NCBI RefSeq assembly: GCF_964340395.1
Contig: NC_135554.1
Span: 3,622,975-3,686,974, forward strand
Length of the DNA: 64,000 bases
Origin: Glandiceps talaboti
Lineage: Eukaryota; Hemichordata; Enteropneusta; Spengelidae
Direction of reading: 5' to 3'
The translations under genes and the position numbers were made by a program. Shown piece by piece: positions 33,761-54,753 of the stretch. The notes beneath the pieces were generated by a model, which saw nothing but the letters and a program-made list of their open reading frames with translations, made no database searches and was not told the DNA's origin. Each line of letters opens with the position of its first letter. The first letter of the stretch is position 1.

Positions 33761-34514
33761 CGGATTCAGAACTGTTTTATAGACGTCTTTCCCGTTGCTG
33801 GCTTGATACAGGGCAACTGTCATGTTTTGTGGTGTTGCTTCAATGTAACCGAATCCTCCTAAACCAAGTAGGTCCGCCCAGTGATATTTCAATGAGCCAG
33901 GAGGTACGGCATCTTTGTGTTTAGTTGACGGGTCTACTATATCACCAGCCCCAATGACGAAGTAATCAACGCTGGAACTGTTTTCTTTCAAATGCTAGAG
34001 GAAATAAATAAACAAATATATAAAACGGATTTAGAACTTCTTAAACATTCCAATATTTCATGACTAAACATTTCTTAACCATCTTAATAACTCGTCGACG
34101 CTTCTTCAATGCCGTAAAAAAGAAATAATTGTAAAGTGGCTTTGTGGATGCAAGATGGCGCTACACAAACGTGAACCGTTACCTGCAGATTGTGATCGTG
34201 ACCACAGAGGTAAGCCGTAACGTCATACTTCTCAAGAAGTGGCTTGAGTTGAGTAACAAGTAAGTTATTCGGTCCATGTTCAGCAATTGACCACACAGGA
34301 TAATGACCCCCAACGATAATGTAGTCACTAAAACCAGATATGAAAATAAATCATTAAATGTACATGTAAATGCATTTGAGAGCGACAGCAAACACAGCAG
34401 TTTCTACCCTCTGTGTTCATTATTATATAAGGCATTTTATGGATTTCAAAGTACTGAATTTAATAATTGTTCTTATAATAGTAATATGTTAGTTTACATG
34501 TGGAATGCTGCAAA

Positions 34515-34565
<51 letters not shown>

Positions 34566-36529
34566 ATATAAACCATTGATAGATACACTGACGCAATTCA
34601 ATGTTGTCCATCCTACACACGTACATAGTCAAAGATTTTTAAGTAACACCAAGGTTGATACTACACCCGGAAATACACATAATGAGTTGTTTGAGTGAAA
34701 ACCCCGCTTCTCTTTTAATCGTATAGCTCATTCGAATTTAATGGCATTAATTTAAACCCAGTGTAAGTAACTTGTACAGTGCTCCACACTATCAAATGTG
34801 ATACGTTGCTTGTTATCATTGTGATCACTGATATTCAGTACGTATACCCTTACGTGTAACCATAGTAACCTATAAGTGTATAAGGGTTGTGGTCTCATGA
34901 TAGCGTGTCATGAATATGGCTATTGTTATTCCGACACGAGCCCACAACCTCTATGAGCAATAATCCGATCACATGATAAACTATTCCTGTTAACACCTGA
35001 TGATCTATTTTGGAGGTTTTTTTCTCCTTTTCTTACACTATTTTGATATTTTGCCGATAAAACTGCAACGTTTTTGGAAAACAACTATTGTTTTACAGTA
35101 TTTTCACTTGTAAACGTAAATTTTGAAAGAAAAAAACAAACATAAAGATTATGATGAAAAATATTTATCACATATATTTGCTAAGATAATGAAAACCTAA
35201 TCAGATCAGAGGGTGTTTGTTTTATCAATCAATATGAGGCCGTGCAATCTTCTACTAACCGTACAATATCAATTTAATAATAAATTATGAACTGGTTTAT
35301 ATAGAGATGTATTCGTTTGATAGAGATGTGTGCTAATAGTAATAATATCAAATTAAGTCGCAGAATGTTTCAAGGCATGTTTACGTTTTATCGAGATTTA
35401 ACATTGAGCATGGTAATAATGATGACTTATTGGCATGTCATAGTTTTATACGAGGAGGACACGTCCAGTAGTCAATATTCAACGCCGACATTTTAACTTT
35501 ATCGAAATATTAATTTCTGACCAAATACACGGAGCAGAAGGAGCGTAGAATATGAATCATGGGAAACATGTTGAACAATATAAAGTATTTATGATACAAT
35601 TTGAACTTTTGGTTCCAAAGTAAGACTAAATCTAGTCCACGGGATTTCTATAATTTGGTAGTTCTGACGTCATTGTTAATGTGATCATATCATCCAATAC
35701 AGAATTCGAAATAAAAACAACTTAAACCAGCAACAGAACTATAAATATTCATACTTGGCGTTAAAAGTACTTCAAGTTGTCACACAAAATTAAAAACCTG
35801 TAATTATAATATGTTCATTTACTCAGTTGATGCCTTCAGTGTAGCTTCAATCCACTGTAACTGAGCATCAGCCAAGACAGGGTCGTCTGGTCCCTCCAAC
35901 TCTGTGCCTGGGGTAAGATCGTCCGTATTCCCAGTTAATATCACTGTGTCTATCAAAACCATCAGCAATGAACTACTTGAATTTGGAATGGTGAATCTTT
36001 TACTATAGTACAGTTCTGGAAAGTTCCTTCAATATAGAAAGAGAGAAAACCGCCACGATACGATTACAATTAAGCTTACGTGGTAGCTGTGGTAACCATT
36101 TTGGCGGGTAATCTTTTATAGTGCTCATCGGTGACCAGGTAAAGAGTAATTGTTGGTTCATACCTTGATATCATAAATAAAAGTAAAAAACAAATGGAGG
36201 CGTGAATGTTTGGGACTGTGGTTAAAGAGGGACACTTTTAGCAATTCTAGAAACCTGTAGCAGTTTTCAGCTCATTAATTTTTATGCTGATCGACGAACG
36301 CCACCGCCGCGCTTTTGCTTTTTCTTTTTCTCGAATGATAAAAAACATGACAAAATGCAAGAATAAAAACTCCAACAAGGGAATTTGAAGCTACAATTAC
36401 TACAGATCTGAACTTATTTGTTAAACGTCAAATCATTTGCTGTTTTCAGTCTTTGGAGTGAAGACTGTCTGACTTTATTCGACTTGTCTTCATCGTAGTC
36501 TTTTTAATGTTTGTTTAAATCTTCTCATG

Positions 36530-36611
<82 letters not shown>

Positions 36612-39300
36612 ATTTTCTTAGAAGTATTTATCCTTCTCACCATCTCTGTGAAACACTGGTGTATGCAAGCTGAGCTGTGATGTTTCCTTTGTGGTCATGG
36701 TTGCCAGCACACACATACCATGGTTGTTGTAGCGATGACGCTGTGAACACGTTCTCAAACGTTTCCTGAACATGACAGTGAAATCACTATGTTACAATTG
36801 GCTATACACCACACATCGCACAAATACATCCCCACATACACATATACGGTATATATATATATATTATCACGTACACAAAGATATAGTCTGACGTATACAG
36901 TGTATACATTCTGATAGTACAGTACACAGTATATGCATTATCACGTACACTTTTATATATCACTTCCCACAATTCTACTTTCTCTCGCGTCCACAACATC
37001 CTAGTACATTCTCAATTCTAGACATAAATTCCCACCTACACAGTATATACACTCTGATACCCAGTATATACACTCTGATACCCAGCATATACACTCTGAT
37101 ACCCAATATATACACTCTGATACCCAGTATATACATTCTGATACCCAATATATACCCTCTGATACCCAGTATATGCACTCTGATACATAGTATATACACT
37201 CTGATACCCAGTATATACACTCTGATACCCAGTATATACACTTTGATACCAGTATATACACTCTGATACCCAGTATATACACTTTGATACCAGTATATGC
37301 ACTCTGATACATAGTATATACACTCTGATACCCAGTATATACACTCTGATACCCAGTATATACACTTTGATACCAGTATATACACTCTGATACCCAGTAT
37401 ATACACTTTGATACCCAGTATATACACTCTGATACCAGTATATACACTTTGATACCAGTATATACACTTTGATACCCAGTATATACACTCTGATACCAGT
37501 ATATACACTTTGATACCCAGTATATACACTCTGATACCCAGTATATACACTCTGATACCCAGTATATACTCTTGCGTACAATTATACATTCCCACAAATA
37601 CATATTGTCAGAGCCCGGGTACGTTTACCTCTTTCTCGTTGACAGTGTTCTACCATTGCTGTAGAGAGACTCTGAGGGTTTACGACGAGAACTAAATATT
37701 ATTATAATTAAATACCTGGAAACGTTTATCGTTGACATCTTTGACGCCAGTTTCATAGAAATTGTCACCTAGAGCGATAGTAAATTGTGACCCGTGGTTG
37801 TCAGCTATTTTACCCATTGTGCTGGCTACAGCGACCTCGAATGGAGACGTGTAGGGAAATATTGGGATACCGCCCCAGTCACCAATCACGGTGAAACGTA
37901 GTGCATTCTGAGACGAACCTGTGAATAACAAACATTGTACAGAAAAGACAACGAAGTATAAACACACAATATCAAGGCATAATCCAACAACAGACAATTG
38001 TAAAAGATAATTTATTAATTGATAATGGGTACCGTAGTAAAATGTACAAGTATACAGACTTCATATAACGCCAACTCATCATCTGAAGGCATCCACAGCG
38101 TTGTACTCCACAACAAATTGAAGCTTTAGTATTATAGAATATTGTCAACATTCATAGGTAAGTAACGAAGCTTAAATTACAAGGGGGGGGGGGGGGCAGG
38201 GGGAATTAGGGGGTGGGTCACTTTTTACAAATCGGCCCTCGGGCCGGGGGGGGGGCATATTTTAGAAAATGGAAATTAGGGAAGGGTAACATTTTACTTT
38301 GACTCATTTCAACTTTTCAGTATTTTGTGATTTTGGCATGATCCCAGTGCTGCCACCGGTTCCAAATCCTACTACTACCACATCCCATCACTTCCATCAT
38401 TGTAGAGTAATGACATACCAGTGAAATGTAGCGAATTAACTGTTAGTTGTGGTGTGAGGATAGGATATGGCCGGGTCTCACAGCAGTGAATGGCCACTTC
38501 TAAACCATGTTGTTGTGGGAGGGTCATATTTCAGGAAGGAATTGAGGGTCACTTGTTAGCACAACATACTGGGGGGGGGGGGGGCATTTTATGCCACTGA
38601 CCGGGCTTGATTTTCCCCGGCAACCACCTGGAGTTGGTGAAGGCTCTCTAATGTACATGTAAACACAGACAAGAATATAATATTTAATAGAATATATATT
38701 ACTACTAAATACAACAATAGAATATTCTTGTCTGTGATGTAAATGAGTTCATTGCAGCTGTGTCGTTAACTACTTCACAATAATCAAACATGGCATTTCG
38801 ATTTGTGATCTGTAATAATAGCCTGTCCGTATGTTTATCTGCTGTTACAAAGTACCGTACAAAGTGTACAATCCATAGTGCGTGAACTCCGTCTTGTCAT
38901 CTTGTTCAATTATTGTCCAATGTCCACTTACTTCACTACTCCAACCACTGTTATTCAGTTTGACCCCAAATATTACTGATTGTACCTTAGACCCATCTCC
39001 TGTACTGGCCACAGACTGACACTATTGAATTACATTAATTACAAGTTCGTCATTGTTGTCAGCATTATTCCTTACTTCCTTATATTTTATCCCCACTTCC
39101 CTTCCCTGTGATTCTACATGTTAATACAGTTAGATACATCGTGTGTACCTAACACAATCTTGGCTTGGATAGAGACTGTACTTGAAATCATATACTAGTC
39201 ACATTATAAATACAAATGTATGGTGTGATTTCTAGATTTCCTTACCTGTAGACACGCCCAGTAGTAGTAGAACACTTAAAACTAGACAGAGATACTTCAT
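33737..39300 (-). CDS. ACP5: tartrate-resistant purple acid phosphatase type 5, copy 1, complete
   Basis: Secreted/lysosomal di-metal (Fe-Fe/Zn) phosphomonoesterase. Coding exons on the minus strand: 39300-39246, 37918-37716, 36765-36641, 36026-35823, 34327-34183 and 33994-33737. All have GT-AG borders and consistent phases, giving 329 residues (human 325). Signal peptide [19 protein letters not shown]. All seven metal ligands are in the expected blocks: GDWGG (D32), GDNFY (D70, Y73), GNHDH (N108), GGHYPVWS (H204) and GHDHN (H239, H241). The acidic loop at about 161-180 ([16 protein letters not shown]) corresponds to the mammalian protease-cleaved repression loop. N-glycosylation sites include NIT at 114 and NMT near the C-terminus. 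The downstream stop region is tandemly duplicated. Tandem paralogue of the gene at 40276-49325. Confidence 0.97.
34507..34567. repeat. (AAAT)n microsatellite
   Basis: About 15 AAAT units in ACP5 copy 1 intron 4. Confidence 0.95.
36535..36607. repeat. (TA)n microsatellite
   Basis: About 70 bp of TA, 34 bp from the exon 3 donor of ACP5 copy 1 on the transcribed side. Confidence 0.95.
37034..37568. repeat. 20-21-bp minisatellite, ~25 copies, in ACP5 copy 1 intron 2
   Basis: The unit is TGATACCCAGTATATACACT C. The variants ACCAG/ACATAG and CTCTG/CTTTG are arranged in larger repeating blocks. Periodic frames of ~200 codons on the minus strand are artefacts. Confidence 0.97.
38184..38600. repeat. 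G-run repeat region in ACP5 copy 1 intron 1
   Basis: Three runs of 10-15 G (38189, 38246, 38571) are embedded in GGGGGTGGGTCACTTTTTAC and GGCATTTTATGCCACTGACC. Related G-run plus GTCAC(T)TTTTT phrases occur at 59710 and 62400. The plus strand is G-quadruplex-prone. Confidence 0.7.
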
Positions 39301-39344
39301 TGTTGAATATGGAGCAGAGTGATGGTACACACTGCGTACATCTA

Positions 39345-39354
39345 GATTATAATG
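39345..39354 (-). promoter_or_regulatory. possible TATA-like element of ACP5 copy 1
   Basis: CATTATAATC on the minus strand lies about 50 bp upstream of the start codon at 39300. A start site near 39318 would leave a short 5'UTR. This is weak evidence, from the motif and spacing only. Confidence 0.35.
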
Positions 39355-39535
39355 TGTTACTAGACTAAGTGTTGTTACTAATGTTGACAGACATCCCGTG
39401 ATATGATCCAAAACCACGTGATAACCGTCGTAATCCACAGAAGATACAGCCCAACTACACATATGCCCTCATGTGATCATAGAAGGCATATCTCTTTTCT
39501 TTTCTTTTATATACATTTTCACCTTCATTAATATA

Positions 39536-39746
<211 letters not shown>

Positions 39747-40275
39747 CACACAAAATATTTGAATATGGAAATTTTATTTCCGTTGTACAAATTATGCATT
39801 GTAAGTAGTACGAGTTCGATGTAAATATTAATAATTAAAGACCTGATAACACCACGGTGAAAAACAGTCAAATTTACAACATGGGTATTTTGGACATACT
39901 TTTTGAAATCACCAAAACGCTATGTACAATTTGAAAGACAACTTGTAAAGTATTCACCATTTATACATCGTAGTCTAGTATAATTAAAGCACCATATTGC
40001 TATTGCTTCACAAACGTATAACTTGATCACTCTCCTTTCCTCAGCAACAAATTATTTGAAATATTTGTCTGTCGCTTGTCACTTGGCAAAATGCAAATAT
40101 CTGGTTTTCCCTTTGAGAAATTATGACGCATAAAGCTTTCCTTATAAGCTATGTTTATCCCCAGGCAATATGCACTTATCATAACGGACAGCACTGACAA
40201 AACATTGTCTCTGATTTATCAAATCTATATCTGGGGTCGTTGTAAAAACAATGTCCGATTTAGGCAGTAACTAAC

Positions 40276-49325
<9,050 letters not shown>

Positions 49326-49365
49326 TAGAAGATAGTAAATATGGCTGAGATTCCAAACAATTCTG

Positions 49366-49371
49366 TTTTAT
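49366..49371 (-). promoter_or_regulatory. possible TATA-like element of ACP5 copy 2
   Basis: ATAAAA within GGGATAAAACAG on the minus strand, ~41 bp upstream of the start codon. Motif and spacing only. Confidence 0.3.
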
Positions 49372-49997
49372 CCCCACCACAACACCGGTAGTCTAGTCTA
49401 CGAACTACGTGCGAGTGCGATACTGTACGAGATATGTGACCACTTCTTTAACCTCGTTCTAGGACTAAAAAAATGAACCACTGAGTATTTGACGTTGAAA
49501 CGTAAAACACAGTGAAACATAGAAGCGTATTGTATCATAAGTTTATTAATAATGCGTTTCATCACAAGTAAGCCAATTATTCAAGGTATTCATTGAACTG
49601 AATGAAACTTTGAACGATATGTTTTGTGCTGTACTGTATTTTATTCACAATCGGTTGTGCACGTAAGCCAGTGGTCACATGTTTAATATGTATAATGAAA
49701 GTCACATGAAATTCTCGTGACTGTCACTAAAACAGTACAATGGCAAATTTAAGCAGCCCTGTCAACATGTTTCTTCTCAATATAACTTTAGAGGTAATTT
49801 ATAGCATGGTGACACTTACGATACTATGTATGGTTTGAAGAATAGAAATATTCGAAATTTCACTTCAACAAACGAGTAGAGGGATTCTGCTTTGTATGGG
49901 ACGTAAACAAGTAGCGTCATTTATCTTTCTTCAGTATGTAATGTTAGGTATGATGCTCACGACAAACAATATAATTTAAATGCTTTTCATTTAGAAT

Positions 49998-50006
49998 TCT
50001 ATTTTT
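49998..50006 (-). promoter_or_regulatory. snRNA 3' box of the U2 gene
   Basis: AAAAATAGA on the minus strand, 13 bases after the predicted U2 3' end, fits the AAARNNAGA part of the snRNA 3' box read by the Integrator complex. Confidence 0.55.
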
Positions 50007-50018
50007 AATTTGAATAAG

Positions 50019-50206
50019 AGGTGGACCGTTCCCGGAGGTACTGCAATACCGGGTCGATCCGTGGCCAGGACGGAGCAAGCCCCTATTCCATGGCCCGTTT
50101 CCAAAAATCAGTTTAATATCGAGCTGCTCGATGAGCAGCGTATCAGATATTAAGCTGATAAGAACAGATACTACACATGATCTTAGCCAAAAGGCCGAGA
50201 AGCGAT
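50019..50206 (-). ncRNA. RNU2: U2 spliceosomal snRNA, complete (~188 nt)
   Basis: The minus strand begins ATCGCTTCTCGGCCTTTTGG, the invariant U2 5' end. GTGTAGTATCTGTTCTTATC contains the branch-point recognition sequence GTAGTA. The Sm site is GATTTTTGG. Stem-loop IV reads CCCGGTATTGCAGTACCTCC GGG, with compensatory changes against human (CUGG/CCAG to CCGG/CCGG). Stem-loop II and III sequence differs from vertebrates but can still pair. The intact core, compensatory changes and 3' box argue for a functional gene rather than a pseudogene. I could not identify a PSE upstream because its consensus is lineage-specific. It lies 0.7 kb upstream of ACP5 copy 2, same strand. Confidence 0.97.
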
Positions 50207-52204
50207 AACCGCGTAATGGCAACACAACATGTCTTAATGTACCTGAATCAAAATCTATTTACAGTTTGCTGATATGCTGTAGGTTTGGCGTATAATTTCT
50301 TGTGGTTATTCCTTTCAAAACCGAATTAGTATCTTTATATGGTCATCACAAATCTTGCTTTTTTTTCAAAAAGTTTTTTTTTTCCATTCTGTTGAATAGT
50401 AATAAGTCCTTATTTTTCCATATATTCTCAAAAATGCACATTGAACCGACTTTTGTTGTCGTTATGCTAAATTATGTAAAGTGCCATTGATCACCTGTCC
50501 TTGTACAGAAATGGCACGCCTTTAAACTTACATCCGGGTCTTCACATACGGATTGCAATGGTATAAATATCGCACAGGGCGTAAAAGAAGTCAGACTGCA
50601 TACTTTTATTGGCATGGCAACCTATAGATCACATTAATATAATCAAATGGAACAATCTCTAGTGAAGAGGACAAAGGAAGCCACTAGAGCTTCGCATTAA
50701 CAAGTCAACGAAAGGTTAGCCCTATGTGAGCGATGAGGGCGCACAGTTACAGGGATATTCGCAGGAGATGTTGGTACATACAAAACAATCCAAGTTTTAG
50801 CTATACGAAGCTCTGAGGACTGTGCGAGAGTCTAAAGACGTATAACCGTAAAGAGTAAACAATTTATCATAAATACAATATATACAATAAGTCATTTTGA
50901 TATACAACACCTTGCCTCATTTATAACTAATATCTCATCTCTTGAATCATATTAAAGTTACTGTATCATAGTTAAATATATAAAGGATAATCTGAAAATT
51001 CTTCAAAATTTAATAAAATGTGGATACAGATCTAGATGTCAACTTCACATTCAAGTTGCTTTCAATAGATAAACATAAATCAAAACCCTAATGCAAGTTG
51101 ATTACAAAAAAAAAAGATTTCGTAAAATAGAAATGGACTAGGTTCTCTTTATAAGCGAAAGTATCAAGAATTGATTTAAATTTATACGAGGTGAAACGTA
51201 GATGAAATCACTTGGGAGGATTAAATCGAAAATCTAATAACGTTAAATTCAAAGATTCGAATTTGGAATCAGCATTCACTTCATAATTACACTTTTAGTA
51301 CACTTGATGAGAGATTAAACTCCAAGAAATGCGAAGTACTAGTGTTCATGGAAATAAAGGTTGAATAATTACAATGAGGTATCAGAAATATAGCTAGATA
51401 ACTCAATCGACTTCTAAATATAGCTAGATAATTCAACCGACTTCTAAATATAGCTAGATAATTCAATCGACTTCTAAATATAGCTAGATAATTCAATCGA
51501 CTTCTAAATATAATTCAAAGGCGTTCAGTAAATAATCAAATTTCTTAAATAAAACAAAGTATTTGTTCGCAAATTATAAACAAGTTTAAGATACAAAATA
51601 CCACTTCTACACTAAACTATTTTACTCCAAAAGTGAATGAAAAGAGTTTGACGAAGAAACGGAGAAGTTCGCTCAATATGGCTGCCACGAATCGCGTTAA
51701 TTGAGCACAGATATCGATGAATAAATTAACTGGTGTAAATTCTCGAGGAATGCTCCAACTCGAATATCAGTCAAACGGAATACCAGGGTGTACTTGAAAA
51801 TGTTAGAAGACGGAACGTGTAAAGTAGCTTACGATGACACGTGGCGACTCGAACAGATACAACAACAAATCATAGCCCCTACACGTGTAGGGTCTAAGAA
51901 CAAATATTCAATGAAGTTCAATATGAATATTACAAGCACACAACAACACGGCAAGAAATTAACGAATTACGGAATTCCACAAACAAATTGATACTATAAC
52001 AGAAATAATAGCGTCTACACAATGGACAACGACGAGACGTTTTACTAGGACGTATAAAGGTGTTACTCTTAAACAATACAATTGCAACTCAGACCACTCA
52101 GCTTTTCTCTCAAACATACGTTAGGAAGCGAGACAGTTTGTTTCACTCCATGGTAGAACTATATTAATATTATATTCCCAGTGGCAGCTGAGTACGTAAT
52201 TCAA
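50207..52204. other. intergenic, no gene recognised
   Basis: AT-rich sequence with a 4-copy 30-bp repeat at 51395-51512 and an imperfect palindrome near 51884-51897 (CCTACACGTGTAGG). The interval must include the U2 promoter (50207 rightwards). No coding frame with supporting motifs. Confidence 0.35.
51395..51512. repeat. 30-bp minisatellite, 4 copies
   Basis: CTTCTAAATATAGCTAGATA plus ATTCAATCGA, nearly identical copies. Confidence 0.95.
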
Positions 52205-53930
52205 TAAACCATAGACCCTCCAGAATAGGGTAGGGTAGAGGTTTAAAGTAAAATAGGATAGCATAGGGAAGGGTAGAGGTTTGAAGTAGAATAGGATATG
52301 GTAGAGTAGGATAGGGTAGGGTGGAGGTTTGAAGTAATGCTATATGATCAATATAGATAATGCTTTAAAGTCCCTCTAGTCGATTGGATTGTTTTAGAAC
52401 TAATTAGTCTTTGATATTATCATGTCATTTTGTTCTCCTTTGTCCTGTCAATATCATGTCGTCATATTGCGATTGTCAACATTGTTCCATTGATTGTCAA
52501 CATTGTTCCATTGATGAAGAGCTCTTCAGGTATAAAAAAAATGCCTAAAATCACAAGAGTGTATATTAAACGAGCATTTTTGTGCACGAATAGTTTCGTT
52601 GTGTATTTTGTTAATATACAATAAATGTAGTGGACATACCGGTATATTCCTATATCCTTCTATAAATTAGTCGTGACATTGAACTGTTGTCGTTTCTATG
52701 GCGACGAAGCAGCGAAGTGAATCCTTCGCATTGAGAACTGAGGTCAATTACTAAACACGACCTCGAGGTCAATGTTTTTTTTGTTTTTTGTTTTTCTCCG
52801 ATACAACGTTATCTTCAGATTATTATTTTGAACATAATAATTAGACCTTCACATCATAACATTTAGGATGAACTTTTTAAAAGTAAATGTCGTATCAGTA
52901 GCTTTGAAATTCTCTTTTTCTGAAAACAAGAATGTGTTAGTGCACATGACTATGTAGTGGTTTGAAGTAAAATAGGATATGGTAGGGTAAAGGTTTGAAG
53001 TAAAGTAGGATAGGGTAGGGTAAAGATTTGAAGTGAAATAGGATAGGGTAGGGTAGGGTGGAGGTTTAAAGTAAAATAGGATAGCATAGGGTAGGGTAGG
53101 GTGGAGGTTTAAAGTAAAATAGGATAGCATAGGGTAGGGTAGGGTGGAGGTTTAAAGTAAAATAGGATAGCGTAGGGTAGGGTGGAGGTTTAAAGTAAAA
53201 TAGGATAGCATAGGGTAGGGTAGGGTGGAGGTTTAAAGTAAAATATGATATGGTAGGGTAGGGTAGGGTGGAGGTTTAAAGTAAAATAGGATAGCATAGG
53301 GTAGGGTAGGGTGGAGGTTTAAAGTAGAATAGGGTAGGGTAGGGTAGATGTTTAAAGTAAAATAGGGTAGGGTAGGGTAGAGGTTTAAAGTAAAATAGGG
53401 TAGGGTAGGGTAGATGTTTGAAGTAAAATAGGATAGGGTAGGGTGGAGTTTTAAAGTAAAATAGGATAGGGTAGAGGTTTAAAGTAAAGTAAAATATGAT
53501 AGGGTAGGATAGGATAGAGGTTTAAAGTAAAATAGGATAGGGTAGGGTGGAGGTTTAAAGTAAAATAGGGTAGGGTAGAGTGGAGGTTTAAAGTAAAATA
53601 GGATAGGGTAGGGTAGAGGTTTGAAGTAGAATAGGATAGGGTAGAGTAGGGTAGGGTAGAGGTTTAAAGTAAAATAGGATAGGGTAGGGTAGAGGTTTGA
53701 AGTAGAATAGGATAGGGTAGGGTGGAGGTTTAAAGTAAAATAGGATAGGGTAGGATAGGGTGGAGGTTTAAAGTAAAATAGGATAGGGTAGGGCGGAGGT
53801 TTAAAGTAAAATAGGATAGGGTAGGGTGGAGGTTTAAAGTAAAATAGGATAGGGTAGGGTAGAGGTTTAAAGTAAAATAGGATAGGGTAGGGTAGGGTAG
53901 GACAGGGTAGAGGTTTGAAGTAATGCTATA
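52205..53930. repeat. TAGGG-rich composite minisatellite (two blocks)
   Basis: Blocks at 52225-52330 and 52960-53925 are built from GGTTTAAAGTAAAATAGGAT followed by a variable number of TAGGG pentamers and GTGGAG. The pentamer number varies from copy to copy. The plus strand is rich in runs of three G and could form quadruplexes. It resembles but is not the TTAGGG telomere repeat. Confidence 0.95.
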
Positions 53931-54526
53931 TGATCAATATAGATAATGCTTTAAAGTCCCTCTAGTTGATTGGATTGTTTTAGAACTAATTAGTCTTTGA
54001 TATTATCATGTCATTTTGTTCTCCTTTGTCCTGTCAATATCATGTCGTCATATTGCGATTGTCAACATTGTTCCCTTTCCATTGATGAAGAGCTCTTCAG
54101 GTATAAAAAAAATGCCTAAAATCACAAGAGTGTATATTAAACGAGCATTTTTGTGCACGAATAGTTTCGTTGTGTATTTTGTTAATATACAATAAATGTA
54201 GTGGACATACCGGTATATTCCTATATCCTTCTATAAATTAGTCGTGACATTGAACTGTTGTCGTTTCTATGGCGACGAAGCAGCGAAGTGAATCCTTCGC
54301 ATTGAGAACTGAGGTCAATTACTAAACATGACCACGAGATCAATGTTTTTTTTGTTTTTTGTTTTTCTCCGATACAACGTTATCTTCAGATTATTATTTT
54401 GAACATAATAATTAGACCTTCACATCATAACATTTAGGATGAATTTTTTTAAAGTAAAGATCGTATCAGTAGCTTTGGAATTCTCTATTTCTGGAAACAA
54501 GAATGTGTAAGTGTACGTGGTTATGT
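52325..54526 (+). repeat. ~620-bp direct duplication flanking the second TAGGG block
   Basis: 52325-52956 and 53909-54526 share GTTTGAAGTAATGCTATATG, TCCATATTGCGATTGTCAAC-type sequence, CGAGCATTTTTGTGCACGAA and ATGGCGACGAAGCAGCGAAG in the same order, with only scattered differences and one short internal indel near 52480/54065. The array between them is also joined to a shorter block on the left. Confidence 0.93.
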
Positions 54527-54575
54527 TTTTCACATATTATCTGATTGATTTTCACCTTGAACTGAACATGTTGGT

Positions 54576-54700
54576 GACGCATGCGCGTTACATTACCTTG
54601 CAAGGTGATGATTCGCCCAATCGTGCGTAAATATGATTGGGAAAGTCTATTGTTTCGGGATTGTATAAAAATAAAAGTTCAGTGCAAGGGCACCCCAGTT
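54576..54700 (+). promoter_or_regulatory. core promoter of the lactonase-like gene
   Basis: TATAAAA at 54664-54670, CCAAT at 54617-54621 and an NRF1-like GACGCATGCGCG at 54576-54587 lie in the expected order. Transcription should start near 54694-54700, giving a ~55-nt 5'UTR. Confidence 0.7.
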
Positions 54701-54753
54701 TTCGGAGAACTGTGTTATTAGAGTGGTGCCAGGTGATTTGAACAGACGATCCT

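Noticed and set aside
36975-37603. Three overlapping ~200-codon frames on the minus strand
   Set aside because: 20-21-bp repeat inside ACP5 copy 1 intron 2, open in all three frames.
52960-53925. Interstitial telomere
   Set aside because: Pentamer TAGGG embedded in longer units, not pure TTAGGG.
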